Source: Fidelibacterota bacterium (GTDB taxonomy: Bacteria > Fidelibacterota > Marinisomatia > Marinisomatales > J089). Taken from it: DNA of 19,990 nt. Below the pieces are notes generated by a model. That model saw nothing but the letters and a program-made list of their open reading frames with translations, had not been told where the DNA came from and ran no database searches. The stretch is from the NCBI GenBank assembly GCA_003695105.1, contig RFIZ01000050.1, positions 1 through 19,990 of the forward strand, written 5' to 3'. This document shows positions 7,719 to 16,900 of the stretch, piece by piece; the stretch's first letter is position 1, and each line of letters starts with the position of its first letter. A program made the position numbers and the translations under genes.

Positions 7719-8978
7719 TTAGTGGTCGGAGTCATCCTCGTCGTCATGATCCGGATGGTCATTATTGAATTCCACGGTAAGGATTTTTAAACCGCCCAGC
7801 CCGGAAGCTACGAAGAGCACATTGTTGTTGAACTCCACATGGTTGGCCGATTGTCCCGTACCAAACCGGAATTTCCCCACCATGTGCAGGTTATCGAAGG
7901 AACAGTTGTTGGAATTGAGGTTGGAATTCGTGGCGGCGACATAGACACCCGCTTCCCCATCGGCCATGAACAGGAGTCGTTTATCCGCCGAGACCGAATT
8001 GGTGACTGTTTTCTCAGGGGGTAGGTCGGAGAGCAGGGGCTGATCGATCTGGGCGATCAAAGAACCGTCCTGAATGCAGATGGCTTGCATCCCGCCGTCG
8101 CCCACACCCAACAACGCCTTTTTCTTCCGGATTTTGATGGTGGATTTGGAGAAGGGAATCGTAGCACCGGTTAGGGTATAGTCTCCAATGACACTGCCCA
8201 GATTTCCATCCAGTACCACCAACCGGGCCGGCGTCCCGGCCACCACACCAACATCGCCGCCATCCGCATCCACCCCCCGGGCATCTTCCACCGGATACGT
8301 ATCAAACACCGTGAAGGTCGATTTATCCACGATGGAAATCATCCCGCCATCGGCACCGGATGTGACATAAATGTAATTGCCGGCCAAATCCACATCGGTG
8401 GCGGCGAAGGAGCCGATATCCAGAGTGGTGATATTGTCGGTCAACTGATCATTCTGCAGTTGAATTTTCTGCAGGATGGCCGGGGAGGAATAATCGGGGT
8501 TTTCCGTGGCGGAAGCCAGGTAGAGGTCGTTTCCTTTCCGGGTAACGCCGTTGACATCCGTGTCGGTAAAGAGGACACTGGAAGTAAGCCGCGGCTGATC
8601 CGGCGTGCGGATATCAAAGACATCCACTCCCCCCAAGAAGACTTCTCCCTGGTAATTATAGGATACATAGGCGTGTTTGCCCTTTAATTTCACATCGGTG
8701 GCCTGGAGCGTGTCCCCATTGTAAATCGGAGGTTGGACTTCGGCCACCAGGGTCAGAATAATGGTGTCGATCACGGCGGCCTGTCCCCGGGATGCCCCGG
8801 TGAACACCGTGTCCAGGGGTATGACTTCGTGCTTGTAATCGATTCGTTCCAGCAGAACGCTTTCATTGTTTTCCAGAATCACGGTATTATCCGTGGGCTG
8901 GTCCTGGCACCCGGTGCTCCAGATCAGGAAGAGGGCAGCCAGGGCGATTCCCCCCTGGCGAAAGCGGTTATGTGACAT
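7719..8978 (-). CDS. LVIVD-type repeat (beta-propeller-like) lipoprotein
   Basis: Read from the ATG at 8978 this is a 419-residue protein. An AGGAG ribosome site lies 5 bases upstream, and the start gives a clean lipoprotein signal: MSHNRFRQ, a hydrophobic stretch, then STGC with the lipid-modified Cys24. The longer open frame to 9035 would add 19 residues that spoil the signal. The body consists of repeated units of about 40-45 residues with the pattern '(a)TDVDLAGNYIYV...GGxxxIVD', resembling LVIVD repeats, which form a propeller-like surface domain. The C-terminus is a charged tail (HPDHDDEDDSDH) that could bind divalent metal. It is probably exposed on the outer membrane. It converges tail to tail with the exopolysaccharide operon, only 22 bases apart, and is not part of it. 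Confidence 0.85.
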   Translation of the reverse strand: MSHNRFRQGGIALAALFLIWSTGCQDQPTDNTVILENNESVLLERIDYKHEVIPLDTVFTGASRGQAAVIDTIILTLVAEVQPPIYNGDTLQATDVKLKGKHAYVSYNYQGEVFLGGVDVFDIRTPDQPRLTSSVLFTDTDVNGVTRKGNDLYLASATENPDYSSPAILQKIQLQNDQLTDNITTLDIGSFAATDVDLAGNYIYVTSGADGGMISIVDKSTFTVFDTYPVEDARGVDADGGDVGVVAGTPARLVVLDGNLGSVIGDYTLTGATIPFSKSTIKIRKKKALLGVGDGGMQAICIQDGSLIAQIDQPLLSDLPPEKTVTNSVSADKRLLFMADGEAGVYVAATNSNLNSNNCSFDNLHMVGKFRFGTGQSANHVEFNNNVLFVASGLGGLKILTVEFNNDHPDHDDEDDSDH

Positions 8979-8983
8979 TTCGG

Positions 8984-8988
8984 CTCCT
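8984..8988 (-). promoter_or_regulatory. Shine-Dalgarno site for the lipoprotein start at 8978
   Basis: AGGAG on the minus strand lies 5 bases before the ATG at 8978, supporting the shorter start with the lipobox rather than the upstream ATG at 9035. Confidence 0.7.
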
Positions 8989-9007
8989 AATGGTTGATTG
9001 GAATTTA

Positions 9008-9034
9008 CAAATTTACCCATCCAATCGGTTGACA
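9008..9034 (-). promoter_or_regulatory. Candidate Bacteroidota-like promoter for the lipoprotein gene
   Basis: On the minus strand TAAATTTG (9008-9015) fits the TANNTTTG -7 element of Bacteroidota primary-sigma promoters, and TTG within TTGTCA (9029-9034) lies about 17 bases upstream. It sits about 30 bases ahead of the lipoprotein start. This is pattern matching at one site only. Confidence 0.3.
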
Positions 9035-9068
9035 AGATGTGCTCGGGAACAAATTCCGCCCGCAGGCC

Positions 9069-9080
9069 GATGGATCCATC
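9069..9080. promoter_or_regulatory. 12-base perfect palindrome between divergent genes
   Basis: GATGGATCCATC is a perfect inverted repeat in the 167-base region between the divergent lipoprotein and E2-like genes. It could be an operator for a dimeric regulator of the E2-like gene; chance cannot be excluded. Confidence 0.25.
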
Positions 9081-9091
9081 CGGGATCGGGC

Positions 9092-9121
9092 TTGGTATTA
9101 AACCGGCGCCACTGGTAATAT
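9092..9121 (+). promoter_or_regulatory. Weak candidate promoter of the E2-like gene
   Basis: TTGGTA (9092-9097) and TAATAT (9116-9121) are spaced by 18 bases, each matching four of six consensus positions. This would put the start of transcription about 18 bases before the GTG at 9146, just upstream of the AAGGA ribosome site at 9135-9139. Confidence 0.25.
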
Positions 9122-9145
9122 TTGTCTGATTCAGAAGGACGAGTT

Positions 9146-9994
9146 GTGCAGAAAGATCACCTGAATTCCCCCTGGCGCAAAACCACCATGGCGCTGTACG
9201 CCCCGCCCAATGAAGGCAAAATTTACGGCACCATGGACATTGACATCACCACGGCGGAAGAATTTGTGCGGGAATCCCGGGCTGCCGGTAAACGGATCAC
9301 CATGACCCACCTGGTGACGGCGGCGCTGGGACGCATCCTGAAAAACGACATCCCGGAGGTCAACGTCTTCATCCGCCGCGGAAAATTTGTCCCCCGGGAA
9401 GACGTGACCGTAATGGTGGCGGTCAATATGAAAAGAGGCCAGGAAATGGGTTCGATCCGTATCCATGATGCCGACAAAAAATCTGTGTTTCAAATCGCAG
9501 AAGAAATTCGGACCAAAGCGGCCACTGCCCGCCAGGGAGTCGAAAACGAAACCATGAAAAATAAATTCGTGCTGGGTTCCATTCCCTGGCCATTCCGCCG
9601 GTTCACCTTTGTCCTGTTGAAATGGATCACCAACACACTGGGATTTGAATTGCCCTTCCTGGGGTTGACCCACAGCGCCTTCGGTTCGATCTTGCTGTCC
9701 AACATTGGCACCCACGGCCTCAATACCGGCATGGCGGCTCTGTTCCCCGGCGCCAAACTCCCGGCGGTGATTATCATGGGTAAGGCGGAGCCTCGTCCGG
9801 TGGTGCGGGACGGCGAAATCGTGATTCGGACGATCATGCCTTTTACCGCCACCATCGACCATCGGGTCATGGACGGCTTCCATGCCGGGGTGATGGCCAA
9901 CCGGATGATCTACTATCTACAGCATCCGGATATTCTGGCAGTGGAAGAGCGTCCTACTCCCGGGGACGCCCCTGAGGCGCCCCGAAATGAATAA
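9146..9994 (+). CDS. Stand-alone E2 catalytic domain of 2-oxoacid dehydrogenase acyltransferase family (no lipoyl domain)
   Basis: Taking the GTG at 9146 (AAGGA 6 bases upstream) the protein has 282 residues; a TTG at 9122 would add eight. Almost the whole length matches the CoA-dependent acyltransferase domain of E2 components. The C-terminal active-site motif DHRVMDG is present, with His239 and Asp243. The preceding LSNIGTHGL...LFPGAKLPAVIIMG segment matches the usual SNLG...aaILg region. The N-terminal lipoyl domain and the peripheral subunit-binding domain of classical E2 are absent, and no E1, E3 or lipoyl gene is adjacent. Catalysis with a separate lipoyl carrier, or a different acyl-CoA transfer, is possible. 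A hydrophobic stretch near 150-175 (FTFVLLKWITNTLGFELPF) is atypical. Its 3' end overlaps the opposite-strand GltS-like gene by 41 bases. Confidence 0.85.
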   Translation: MQKDHLNSPWRKTTMALYAPPNEGKIYGTMDIDITTAEEFVRESRAAGKRITMTHLVTAALGRILKNDIPEVNVFIRRGKFVPREDVTVMVAVNMKRGQEMGSIRIHDADKKSVFQIAEEIRTKAATARQGVENETMKNKFVLGSIPWPFRRFTFVLLKWITNTLGFELPFLGLTHSAFGSILLSNIGTHGLNTGMAALFPGAKLPAVIIMGKAEPRPVVRDGEIVIRTIMPFTATIDHRVMDGFHAGVMANRMIYYLQHPDILAVEERPTPGDAPEAPRNE

Positions 9995-11360
9995 AACCGA
10001 TCACTCGCCATAAGAGGGTCAGGAAAACCCAGTACCCCAAAATAATTCCCAGGGTAATCCAATAGCCCCGTAGCGTACCGCCGAAATAGACGAAGGGCAT
10101 ATTCAACACAATCAGCAGCGGAAAGCCCAAAAAGAGCGAGATGCCGCTGCCATAGACCGCATCCTCCGCCACGGGAGTTTTGAATTCCGGATCCACCACC
10201 CGCAACAGGACCAGAGCGGAATTGATGGTACCGGTCATTTCTCCGAACAATTCAATGAACCGTTCGAAATGAAAATCATCGAAGGCCCGGTAACAGACGT
10301 AATACAGCAGCCAGAGCGTGGCTGGGCCGGCCAGCAGACACATGATGGTGATGGGAATCCAGTACTTCACCACCACGGTCAGACTGATGCCGGCGATGGC
10401 CCCCACCACCAGGTAGTCCAGGAACAGACCCATCCCCCGGGTCATCAGTCCCTGGTCGATCAAGTAGGACCGTCCGGTCATATCCAGCAATTTGCGCACG
10501 GCAATGGCCAGCAGCAAGCCAACCACAAAATGGAAGGACCAGAGGGTGGGGACAAAATCGGTCAACCCTTTGTTCGTCAGGAAGGTCGCCAACCCGTTCA
10601 CCACCCAGTAGGTGAGCAGATAAACAAAGCCGATCAGGGCCAGATGGAAGGCCATCGGTTCCACCGCTTCGGTAGATTGAGGCATGCGGCCGGCAATGGG
10701 ATTTTCCCCTTCCTTGTTGATCCCGATCCGCATGTCCCGGCTGACATGATCTACGCCTTCGATCAGGGCGGTTTGCCGGGTGCGGATGCCCCAGTGGATC
10801 AACGCCATCCCCACAAAAAAGGCGTACATATAGCCCACCGTGGCGAAGGTCAGACCAACCTGAGCGCCACCTTCGAAACCAAATTTTTCCCACGATCCGG
10901 CCAGCGTCGCCGCCAGACCCGGTCCCATGCCGAATCCCAGGGGCACCACCAAACCGATGCCCACAAAGAGATCAGGCATTAAAGAATACACCAGCAGAAA
11001 GGCCACCCCCAATCCAATGGTGGCCTGCAGTAAATAGGAGGAGAGGGCTGCCAGACTTTTACTCAGGGGACCCCTGCCCCATTTGGTTTTTTCCTGACGC
11101 AATCCCAGGGCGATAAAGGTGAGGGCCAGAAAATGGTACACGTAGAGAATCAGACGGTCGGCCTGCAGGTCGATCCATCCCAATCCCTGGCTGCCGACGA
11201 ACCTGCCGATGTAACCCCCGATGATCTCCGTGTGAATCAGAAAGGATTGGAAGAACCCGATATACCGGCGCAGAAAGGTTCCGATGAGAATAAAGCTGCT
11301 GAGATAAAGCAGGTCCAGGACGACCGTTTGCAGATTGGCATTCAACTCCCAGGGATTCAT
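9954..11360 (-). CDS. GltS-like sodium/glutamate symporter family membrane protein
   Basis: This is a 468-residue polytopic membrane protein with about ten to twelve hydrophobic segments. The pseudo-symmetric halves each carry a re-entrant-loop-like motif: GFGMGPGLAATLAGSWEKFG (142-161) and FGEMTGTINSALVLLRVVDP (372-391, followed by EFKTP). The latter strongly resembles GltS (TGT...LLRIVDP.F.TP). A hydrophilic loop at about 192-235 separates the halves. GltS proteins are usually near 400 residues, so this one is somewhat long. The first motif differs from the canonical GGHGTA, so the substrate may not be glutamate. The ATG at 11360 follows an AGAGGAG ribosome site. The gene is divergent from the penicillin-acylase gene and its 3' end overlaps the E2-like gene. 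Confidence 0.82.
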   Translation of the reverse strand: MNPWELNANLQTVVLDLLYLSSFILIGTFLRRYIGFFQSFLIHTEIIGGYIGRFVGSQGLGWIDLQADRLILYVYHFLALTFIALGLRQEKTKWGRGPLSKSLAALSSYLLQATIGLGVAFLLVYSLMPDLFVGIGLVVPLGFGMGPGLAATLAGSWEKFGFEGGAQVGLTFATVGYMYAFFVGMALIHWGIRTRQTALIEGVDHVSRDMRIGINKEGENPIAGRMPQSTEAVEPMAFHLALIGFVYLLTYWVVNGLATFLTNKGLTDFVPTLWSFHFVVGLLLAIAVRKLLDMTGRSYLIDQGLMTRGMGLFLDYLVVGAIAGISLTVVVKYWIPITIMCLLAGPATLWLLYYVCYRAFDDFHFERFIELFGEMTGTINSALVLLRVVDPEFKTPVAEDAVYGSGISLFLGFPLLIVLNMPFVYFGGTLRGYWITLGIILGYWVFLTLLWRVIGFIHFGAPQGRPRE

Positions 11361-11385
11361 GGTATCTCCTCTCTTTGTCCGGGAG

Positions 11386-11391
11386 AATATA
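11386..11391 (-). promoter_or_regulatory. Candidate -10 element for the GltS-like gene
   Basis: TATATT on the minus strand lies about 25 bases before the ATG, a suitable distance for a short leader. No convincing -35 element is visible. Confidence 0.22.
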
Positions 11392-11416
11392 GCTGTAAGC
11401 GGTTCACCCGGGGAAT

Positions 11417-11432
11417 GGAAAATTCATTTTCC
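11417..11432. promoter_or_regulatory. Short inverted repeat in divergent intergenic region
   Basis: GGAAAA and TTTTCC flank a TTCA centre, in the 138-base gap between the GltS-like and acylase genes. It is a possible operator. It is too short and AT-simple to be sure. Confidence 0.2.
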
Positions 11433-11498
11433 CTTTCCGCCTGCGTACCCCTAAAATGTTCCCTTGCTTCCTAAACGATTTACACTGTTGGAGGAATT

Positions 11499-13907
11499 AT
11501 GACCCGAATGCAAAAATCCCTGGTTATCGTAGGTGTTGTTCTGTTTCTGGTGTTGATTTTCGCTTTTCTGTATGTTCACCGCCTGGCGACCCAGGCCCTG
11601 CCCGATTATACGGAGGACGTTCACCTACAGCACTTGCACTACCCGGTCACCATCAAGCGCGATTCCTATGGGATTCCCCATATTCTGGCCAAAACGGAAC
11701 CGGATCTCTACCGGGCCACCGGGTTTTGTATGGCGCAGGACCGGCTCTGGCAGATGGACCTGATTCGCCGGGCCACCCAGGGCCGCTTATCCGAAATCTT
11801 CGGGAAGGACCTGGTGAATTCAGACTGGCTGCTCCGGGCCCTGCAAATCCCCCAGAAATCGCACCGGGTCTGGGAAGCATCCGATGAGTCGGTCCGCACC
11901 AACCTGGCCGCCTTTGCCGACGGCGTCAATCAATACCTCCAGTCACTGGAGGGGCGGCTTCCGCCGGAATTTGCCATTCTGGGGTACGAACCGGAGCCCT
12001 GGGAACCGGAACACTGCATCAACCTGATCGGGTACATGGCCTGGGATCTGACCATGCCTTGGAATGCGGAAATCGCCCTGTACAAAATCACCCGGAAACT
12101 GGGACCCGAGATGGCCGGGCAACTCTTCCCCGACCTGGAACACCAGACGTCCGTGGTCTACGAAGATTTCGCCGCCGGCGATTCTGAACTGCGGGTGCGG
12201 GATCTCCTCCTCAGTGCGGCGGAACCCCTGGAAGAACTGGGCATCACCGTCTTCGACGGCAGCAATAACTGGGTCATCAGCGGCGACAAGAGCACCACCG
12301 GCAAACCGATCTTTGCCAATGACATGCATTTGGGTTTGTTCATTCCCGGCATCTGGTACCAGATCTACCAGTCCGTGGAGGGCCAATACACCGTGACCGG
12401 CCTGGCTCTGCCGGGACAACCCTTCGTGGTGGCGGGACACAACGACCATATCGCCTGGGGGATGACCAACGTCATGGTGGACGACATGGACTTCTTCCGG
12501 GAAAAGACCGATGCCCAACACCCGGATCAATACGAATACCTGGGAAAGTGGAAACCGATGGACATCCGGCGGGAAAAGATCCGTACCAAAGAAGGAGAAA
12601 CCGTGGAAAAAATCCTCCGCTTTACCCATCACGGTCCGGTTATCAGCGATTTCAAACACCTCTCGGATGAAGTTCTGACCATGCAGTGGACGGGTAATCT
12701 CTTCAGCAATGAGGTGCGGTCCGTCTATCTCCTGAACAAGGCCCGGAACTGGGATCAATTCAAAGACGCCGTCTCCACGTTCAACTCCGTCAGCCAAAAT
12801 ATCGCCTATGCGGACATCATGGGAAATATCGGGATCTACTGCTGCGCCGGGGTTCCGGTGCGGAAAAAAGGCGACGGCTATCATATCGTCCCCGGCTGGA
12901 CCGACGAATATGAATGGGACGGAATCGTTCCTTTCGATCAACTCCCCCACAGTTTCAACCCGGAAAAAGGCTATGTTTCGTCGGCCAACAACCGGTCTGT
13001 GTCTCCGGAAGCGTCCGTCCAGATTCCCCAATGGCCCGCCCCCAACTACCGGATCGATCGCATCCGGGAAATGCTCAATGCCAAGGACAAACTGGGAATT
13101 GAAGACATTGAGGCCATGCACCGGGATCACCTGTCCCTGCTCGCGCGTGATTTCACGCCCGATTTTCTGTCTGCTCTGGATGGCCTTTCGGATCCGACGA
13201 CTCAGGAATCAAAAGCCCTGGAAGCGCTGCGCACCTGGGATTACCGCTATGAACCGGATCAGATCGCTCCCTCTATTTTCGAGCAAACGTATCTGGAACT
13301 GATGCAAAACCTGTTTCTGGATGAAATGGGAGATGATCTATACGCCGAGTATATCAAAGTCGGCTACATCCCCCGGTTCGGGATGGATTACATCCGGCGG
13401 CACCCGGATTCTCCCTGGGTGGACAACCGGGATACGGAACCACACGAAACCTGGACCGACCAGGTCCGGGCCGCCTTCCGGTCAGGAGTGAAACGGCTGG
13501 CAGAACAATACGGTCCTGACCCGGACCAGTGGCAGTGGGGGAATCTCCATCACTTTGTCCTGAATCACCCCATGGGGAAAGTGGCCGTCCTGGATAAATT
13601 ATTCCATCTCAACCGGGGACCGTACTCCGTCGGTGGAACGTCGCACACCGTGTCGCCTTTCCGCTACCGCTACACCTCCCCCTTCGATTCCGACTATGGC
13701 TCTTCCCACCGCCATATCTATTCCACCGCCAATTGGGACGATTCCAAAACCGTCATTCCCACCGGTGAATCGGGAATTCCGGCTTCACCTTTTTACTGTA
13801 ATCAGACTGACCTGTATATTGCCTACCGGTACCATGACGATCCATTCTCTTTCCGGCGGGTGGACGAAAACGTGCTGTACACCCAACAGTTACTGCCGAT
13901 GAAATAA
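11499..13907 (+). CDS. Penicillin acylase family (Ntn-hydrolase) protein, membrane-anchored
   Basis: This 802-residue precursor begins with an N-terminal hydrophobic helix (about 8-26, a signal anchor or uncleaved signal). A strong GGAGG lies just before the ATG. The alpha-chain region shows the family landmarks DSYGIPHI (55-62) and GFCMAQDRLWQMD (75-87). The autocatalytic processing site is at FDGSNNWVISG (252-262), giving Ser255 as the N-terminal nucleophile of the beta chain. ANDMHL (273-278) and GHNDHIAWGMTN (313-324) are also typical. Near the C-terminus a GTSHTV...GSSHRHI and PTGESG pattern completes the family. Such enzymes hydrolyse amide bonds of penicillins, cephalosporins, acyl-homoserine lactones or other N-acyl compounds in the periplasm. 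The substrate cannot be read from the sequence. It is a single gene with no evident operon partner. Confidence 0.92.
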   Translation: MTRMQKSLVIVGVVLFLVLIFAFLYVHRLATQALPDYTEDVHLQHLHYPVTIKRDSYGIPHILAKTEPDLYRATGFCMAQDRLWQMDLIRRATQGRLSEIFGKDLVNSDWLLRALQIPQKSHRVWEASDESVRTNLAAFADGVNQYLQSLEGRLPPEFAILGYEPEPWEPEHCINLIGYMAWDLTMPWNAEIALYKITRKLGPEMAGQLFPDLEHQTSVVYEDFAAGDSELRVRDLLLSAAEPLEELGITVFDGSNNWVISGDKSTTGKPIFANDMHLGLFIPGIWYQIYQSVEGQYTVTGLALPGQPFVVAGHNDHIAWGMTNVMVDDMDFFREKTDAQHPDQYEYLGKWKPMDIRREKIRTKEGETVEKILRFTHHGPVISDFKHLSDEVLTMQWTGNLFSNEVRSVYLLNKARNWDQFKDAVSTFNSVSQNIAYADIMGNIGIYCCAGVPVRKKGDGYHIVPGWTDEYEWDGIVPFDQLPHSFNPEKGYVSSANNRSVSPEASVQIPQWPAPNYRIDRIREMLNAKDKLGIEDIEAMHRDHLSLLARDFTPDFLSALDGLSDPTTQESKALEALRTWDYRYEPDQIAPSIFEQTYLELMQNLFLDEMGDDLYAEYIKVGYIPRFGMDYIRRHPDSPWVDNRDTEPHETWTDQVRAAFRSGVKRLAEQYGPDPDQWQWGNLHHFVLNHPMGKVAVLDKLFHLNRGPYSVGGTSHTVSPFRYRYTSPFDSDYGSSHRHIYSTANWDDSKTVIPTGESGIPASPFYCNQTDLYIAYRYHDDPFSFRRVDENVLYTQQLLPMK

Positions 13908-13933
13908 TCTCCGGAGCTCTTCCTGAAAACAAA

Positions 13934-13966
13934 CATGCCCCGATGCGAGACCGCTATCGGGGCATG
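13934..13966. terminator. Rho-independent terminator between convergent genes
   Basis: An 11-base perfect stem (CATGCCCCGAT / ATCGGGGCATG) encloses an 11-base loop. On the minus strand the stem is followed by TTTGTTTTC, a good U-rich tail for the large secreted-protein gene that ends at 13990. On the plus strand the tail CTCTTCTTATC is weaker, so it may also serve the acylase gene. Confidence 0.8.
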
Positions 13967-13989
13967 CTCTTCTTATCTGACCAGCAGAT

Positions 13990-16900
13990 TTATTTCAGCA
14001 ACATCACTTTGCGGGTGGCCGTAAAGGTGCCTGTTTCCATGCGAATCAGGTACATCCCGCTGGGCAGGGCACCGGCATCCCATTGGAGAGTATACTGGCC
14101 TGCCGGGCGTTGTTGATCCACCAACGTGGCCACCACTTCTCCTAGTACATTGTGGACGGTAATCTTCACGGGGGCCGTTTCCGGAAGATCATACTTCAAA
14201 CTGGTGACCGGGTTGAAGGGATTGGGATAATTGGGATGGAGGGCGTACTGATCCGGAATCAGACTTTCCGCTGCCGTCGCCAGGAGAGTCACCGTGGCTT
14301 CGTCAGAGGGGGGACTCTCATTCCCGTTGAAATCGACTGCGGTCACCACGTAGTAATAGGTTCCCGGCACCAGATTCTGATCCGTGAAAGTCGTATCCAC
14401 GGTAAATCCATAGGGCTCGGCAGCCATTTCAGCGCCGGCTTCCGTACTCCGATAGACGGCGTAATAATCGAAGTCTTCATCCGGAACAGGATGCCAGGTC
14501 AATTCGACTGCGTCCGATCCCGTATAGTAGGACGCCGCCAGTCCTTCCGGTACGGACGGCACCAGGTTATCCACTGAATACCCTGATTCCGGATCCGAAT
14601 CAAAGAATTGCATGGGATCCATCGTATGGGCCGTGACAATGAAGGTGGACCAATAGTCTCCGGTAGGACCGGTAGTGGAATTGGAATCCACCAGGGTGGG
14701 CGCAACAAAAGAATACGCCTCATCCATTCCGTGGAAGGGAACGGTTGTCACGAAATCCCAGAGGGTATCGTCGTTGGTCTGACGCCAGATACTGAACTGA
14801 CTCCAGGTTCCGAACCAGGCCGGATTTCCCGGATCCCAGGTGATCCGCACCTGACGGCCCTGATCATTCGGGACGTCCTCCACCGACAAGATTTCAGGGG
14901 GTGAGATCATGAAAGGATCCAGATAGACATCCAGCCAGAGGGTGTCCCCCACGGCCAGATCGATATCATCTTCGGAGGGTTCGTACCCGGGAGCCACGGT
15001 TATGACGTGGAAGCTGTCAGCCGGCACTTCCAGATAAAAATAACCGCTTTCATCGGAGAATGTCTGGAAGGCATAGTTTTCATTGCCGACAAATAGATTG
15101 GCGCCCCAGACCGGAAAGTCGGTTTCCGCATCCCAGACCTGACCCTCCAGAACCGCTTCGGGTGTGAACGGTGCCAGGTAGAAGGTGAGCATGGTATCCG
15201 GATGCACGGGATTTAAATCGACATCGAAGGCGAAATCGTTGGAATAGCCTTCCTTGGCAGCCCGGACCCCGTAATGACCGAAGGGCAGCCCCATTTCGAA
15301 ATATCCACTGGCATCGGTGAACACCATGTCAAAGTACTGGTCGTTCCCGGCGGTGATTTCGGCGTCCGGGAGGGGCTGACCACTGGTTACGTCATAGACC
15401 CAACCGGAAATAAATCCGTCCAGTTGCATTGGATGCAGGTAAAGATCCCGCACGACATACTGGTCCTGCACGACCAGAGCGGAATCGAGCTGAATCCAGT
15501 CGTAGCCTTCCGCACCGGCTTCCATGAAATAGACACCGTTGGGCAAGGGCAGGTGATAAAATCCGGACGGATCGGTTCCCCAGCCAAAATCCAGGGAATC
15601 ATTGTACACATGAATCCAGGCATTGGGAATGGGATCCAGGGTCTGGGCATCGTACACCATACCTTCCACCCCGCCGGTGACATGCATACCGATGAAATCA
15701 GCCTGAGTCGCACCGGAAAGGACATTCCCCGGCATCACCATGAAGAAAATGTCCGGGGGTAGCTGGCTCCAATCCAGATCGACCCAATAGCCGCCGGCAG
15801 CGTCTGCCTGGGAACTCACCTGGAGATGATACATCCCGGTGGAATCGGTAGGACCTTCCGTCCAACCCAGTTCACTCCAGGCGAACACATGGACGTCCGG
15901 CAGGGGTTGGCCGTCGACGATGACGGAGCCCTGAATTCCAGCATCGGCCGAATAGGCGGTCCATTCCACCCAGAGGGAATCATAATCTCCCAGATAGACC
16001 CATTGATCCTGAGGCACCAGGTAGTCCGGGATCAGATCCATCTTATCCACACCCAGATGCCAGTCTCCTTCAGGGACCGCTACTTCATAGTAGCCGCTGC
16101 TGTCGGTCAGACCGTTGAATCCGGGACCGCCGTCGTTATCCACCCAGACGTGCACGTTGGGAATGGGGGCACCCAGCTCATCCGTTACCGTCCCGGCGAT
16201 CACCGAATGAGGGGTGACGAAGTGGAAATCATATCCCGCTTCCGCTCCCATCACGGGAACGTCGAAATAGAAGGTGTCCGGAACCATTCCGTCGGTCATA
16301 TCCAGAAAATCGAAGGCCAGGAGGACGTAATGCCCCGTATCCGGAAGGAAGAGTTGATAAACCCCCGTGGTGTCAGTGGCCGTTCCCCAGGGCAGGGGAG
16401 CCGTATCCGTCATGGTCGTATCCAACTGGAAGGCAAACACCAGAACATGATCGACGGGCGGTGTTACCGATCCGGAAACCGAATAGGGCGAAGCCAGGGG
16501 ATCCAGATGCACACTGGCCACATCCTCGCCCCCCATCATATCGGTCACTTCCATGAGAAAGGTCAAATTGGCGAAACGAGTGGGACTTTCGGGGTCGTTC
16601 CCCCGCATCGTGTGTTGATAGAACCCGGGGGTCGGGTCCTCGTCATCCATGTCATTGTCCATGATCGGTCCCGGCGAATCGAGTTCTGCGTCCACCGCGG
16701 GATCCAGAACACCGTCGTCATCCAGGTCGATCCAGCTATGAACCATGGCCTGATTGCTGCCCATGGGAAATTCGACCCGAAAAACGAGATCGGTCCCGAC
16801 CACCTCCGTGTCAGCGTCCACACCGTTGACGGTAATGGACAACCCGATCCGGTCGTTTCGATCGGAACGATCCCGGTGAATCCCTTGCCCATGCCCGGAG

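Noticed and set aside
9029..9057. Plus-strand TTGACA with a possible -10 17 bases on
   Set aside because: The -35 is perfect but the -10 position reads AATTCC, a poor match, and it lies about 90 bases from the gene start.
11943..13130. 395-codon open frame on the minus strand
   Set aside because: Antisense to the penicillin-acylase gene, whose family motifs run through the same bases.
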